This document shows, in pieces, positions 5,668-7,378 of a stretch of DNA of 7,378 nt. Location: positions 1 through 7,378 of the forward strand of contig DAOVGH010000067.1 of NCBI GenBank assembly GCA_030672485.1, in the 5' to 3' direction. Under the pieces are notes generated by a model. That model did not search any database. It was not told the origin of the DNA and saw only the letters and a program-made list of their open reading frames with translations. The position numbers were made by a program, and so were the translations under genes. This DNA is from Desulfobacterales bacterium (GTDB taxonomy: Bacteria > Desulfobacterota > DSM-4660 > Desulfatiglandales > B25-G16). Within the stretch, counting starts at the first letter, position 1; each line of letters opens with the position of its first letter.

Positions 5668-7194
5668 ATGAACACAATTAGTGTAAAAGATGCAGGGTTA
5701 GCGGGGCTTTCGGGTCTCATGTTGACTGCCTGTTTCTCCCCCGTCGATCTAGACTGGATGGCGTGGATAGCACTCATCCCCCTCCTCATCAGCATCAAGG
5801 ATAAATCCTCAAGAGTCGCATTAAAATTGGGGGTTTTTGCTGGCCTTTCGCACTATTTGACCCTTATCTATTGGATAGTTGTGGTACTTTCCCACTACGG
5901 CAATATCAACTTTTTCTTGAGTCTGACGGTTTTGTTCCTGCTCTCCTTGTATTTGGCACTGTATATTGGATTTTTTACCCTCGGCTTGGTCAGGTTTGAA
6001 AGAGATAGACTATTTTCCTTTTGGGGAGCCAGTCTCTGGGTTGCACTGGAATATGCAAAGGCGCATGTCTTGACTGGTTTCCCTTGGTGCCTTTTGGGAT
6101 ACAGCCAATATTCAAGGTTACCAGTGATACAAGTATCGGATATTTGGGGTGTTTACGGCATATCATTTGTTATCGTTGTGGTAAATCTTGTGATATACAG
6201 GACATTTTTTGTCTCTATCCCCCAAAAAAAGAAATTCGCAGGAATGGAACTAGCTCTCGCCTCCTCGTTGATAGGATTGATCCTTGTGTATGGCTACCAT
6301 GGTTTGAGAGAAAAAGCAGACCCTGACCCAAAGGGAAAGAGGCTCAGGGCAGTCATTGTCCAAGGAAATATCGATCAGTCCATAAAATGGAACCCGGATT
6401 TTCAAGAAAAGACATTGGCCATTTACAGCAGCCTATCGAAAAAATCGGTGCATTTTAAACCCCACATTGTTATCTGGCCCGAGACTGCTCTCCCATTTTT
6501 CTTCCAAGATAGATCTCACCTTTCCATGGAGGTCTTTAAGGCCGCAAAAACGACCAATTCACGTATCCTCTTTGGTTCCCCTGCCTATGGAAAGGACAAA
6601 GACACTATCCGTTACTACAACAGGGCATATATAATATCTGAAAATAGGGTATTTGATTATTATGATAAAGTTCACCTTGTCCCTTTCGGAGAATATGTTC
6701 CGCTTAAGAAATTCTTCCCGTTTGTACATCGCTTAGTTCCAGCAGCGGGTGACTTCTCCCCCGGTAAGGCGGTTAAGCCAATACATGCCCCGGATCTTCG
6801 GATAGGGGCATTAATCTGCTTTGAGGCTATCTTTCCGGATATCTCTCGAGAGCTTGCTATCAAAGGGGCTGAACTCTTGGTTAACATAACCAATGACGCC
6901 TGGTTTGGCCCCACCAGCGCTCCCTTTCAACATCTGAGCATGGCTGTCTTCAGGTGTGTAGAAAATGGCTTACCCATGGCAAGGGCTGCCAACACTGGGA
7001 TTAGCGCCTTTATACTCCCAAATGGAAGGGTGCTAAGCAAGAGTGCACTATTTGTGAGGGAGGTCTTAAAACAAGAAATAAGATTACATAATAAGAAAAC
7101 ATTTTATTCACAACGGGGAGACATTTTTGCTATACTATTACTGATAGTACTGATTATTAGATTGTTCTGGATATTAACCACAAAACGGAGATGA
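5668..7194 (+). CDS. lnt: Apolipoprotein N-acyltransferase
   Basis: Lnt is an inner-membrane enzyme that transfers an acyl chain from phospholipid to the amino group of the lipid-modified cysteine of lipoproteins, the last maturation step before sorting to the outer membrane. From ATG 5668 it has 508 residues (E. coli 512). Several hydrophobic segments fill about 1-210, including the conserved VLTGFPW and GYSQY. A periplasmic carbon-nitrogen hydrolase domain follows (about 225-475), then a C-terminal membrane segment and a basic tail. The catalytic triad is visible: Glu272 in IWPETA, Lys334 in YDKVHLVPFGEY and Cys384 in LICFEAIF, with NITNDAWFG downstream. The start is chosen because AGGAG lies 10 nt upstream; a GTG at 5617 would add 17 residues but lacks a clear ribosome binding site. 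It stands 4 nt before prfB, suggesting an operon. Confidence 0.96.
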   Translation: MNTISVKDAGLAGLSGLMLTACFSPVDLDWMAWIALIPLLISIKDKSSRVALKLGVFAGLSHYLTLIYWIVVVLSHYGNINFFLSLTVLFLLSLYLALYIGFFTLGLVRFERDRLFSFWGASLWVALEYAKAHVLTGFPWCLLGYSQYSRLPVIQVSDIWGVYGISFVIVVVNLVIYRTFFVSIPQKKKFAGMELALASSLIGLILVYGYHGLREKADPDPKGKRLRAVIVQGNIDQSIKWNPDFQEKTLAIYSSLSKKSVHFKPHIVIWPETALPFFFQDRSHLSMEVFKAAKTTNSRILFGSPAYGKDKDTIRYYNRAYIISENRVFDYYDKVHLVPFGEYVPLKKFFPFVHRLVPAAGDFSPGKAVKPIHAPDLRIGALICFEAIFPDISRELAIKGAELLVNITNDAWFGPTSAPFQHLSMAVFRCVENGLPMARAANTGISAFILPNGRVLSKSALFVREVLKQEIRLHNKKTFYSQRGDIFAILLLIVLIIRLFWILTTKRR

Positions 7195-7198
7195 GACT

Positions 7199-7378
7199 AT
7201 GTATTATGCAGAGACACTAGAGAAAATCGATTCCCTCAACAGGAAATTAGACGATCTATGGGAGCATCTTTGACCTCACCAAGGGCGAAGAAAGACTAAA
7301 GAAGATAGAAAAAACACTATCCAAAACGGATTTCTGGCAAAACAACCATGATGAAGCATCCAAACTGAGCCAGGAAAG
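7199..7378 (+). CDS. prfB: Peptide chain release factor 2, 5' end, with +1 frameshift
   Basis: RF2 recognises UGA and UAA stops and releases the finished peptide. The first frame, ATG 7199 to TGA 7271-7273, encodes 24 residues ending LWEHL. Shifting forward by one base at CTT continues as DLTKGEERLKKIEKTLSKTDFW (written in parts DLTKGEERLKK, IEKTLSK, TDFW), the usual RF2 N-terminal coiled region. The second frame stays open from 7272 to the edge; the catalytic GGQ part lies outside. GGAG (7187-7190) 8 nt before the ATG is a good ribosome binding site, located within the end of lnt. The in-frame stop is therefore a programmed recoding signal rather than a mutation: low RF2 slows termination and favours the shift. 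Confidence 0.95.
7260..7274 (+). promoter_or_regulatory. RF2 programmed +1 frameshift signal
   Basis: The signal consists of GGGAG (7260-7264), a 3-nt spacer CAT, the slippery CTT (7268-7270), the stop TGA (7271-7273) and a following C (7274). This is the conserved RF2 arrangement, with the same 3-nt spacing between the Shine-Dalgarno-like element and the slippery codon as in E. coli. TGA followed by C is a poor termination context that gives the peptidyl-tRNA time to slip. It is an autoregulatory element sensing RF2 level. Confidence 0.95.

Noticed and set aside
7271..7273. prfB as a pseudogene because of the early TGA
   Set aside because: The stop sits in the complete, conserved RF2 recoding signal and the shifted frame continues with RF2-like sequence.

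Overview
This is a housekeeping segment of a Gram-negative bacterial chromosome, with two divergent gene sets separated by a promoter region near position 5,500. No defence system, mobile-element gene or CRISPR array is visible. The lineage is inferred from gene content. Apolipoprotein N-acyltransferase (Lnt) implies an outer membrane. A ylxP/DUF503 gene between infB and rbfA, lnt next to prfB, moderate GC and free use of AGA/AGG/ATA codons would suit Desulfobacterota ('Deltaproteobacteria') or a related phylum. That placement is tentative.

Minus strand, read from right to left: a strong sigma70-type promoter (5451-5479) drives a tRNA-Gly with anticodon CCC (5365-5440). A 110-nt spacer and a strong hairpin (5232-5254) follow. 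Then come rimP, a 218-nt gap with an inverted-repeat element, nusA, infB (8-nt overlap with nusA), ylxP (1 nt after infB, TTG start), a 117-nt gap of degenerate repeats, and rbfA, which runs off the left edge. This is the widely conserved transcription/translation operon: RimP and RbfA mature the 30S subunit, NusA controls elongation and termination, and IF2 (InfB) starts translation. ylxR and the L7Ae-like ylxQ, often found between nusA and infB in Gram-positives, are absent.

Plus strand: a weak candidate promoter and a short GC hairpin (5516-5564) precede lnt, the last enzyme of lipoprotein maturation. The start of prfB (peptide release factor 2) follows 4 nt later and runs off the right edge. 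prfB carries the classical autoregulatory +1 frameshift site: a Shine-Dalgarno-like GGGAG, 3 nt, then CTT TGA C.

The most interesting material is non-coding. It includes the inverted-repeat element in the nusA leader, G-tract and other short degenerate repeats around the rbfA start, a hairpin whose arms match the tRNA acceptor end, and the recoding site. No stretch over 300 bases lacks a gene.
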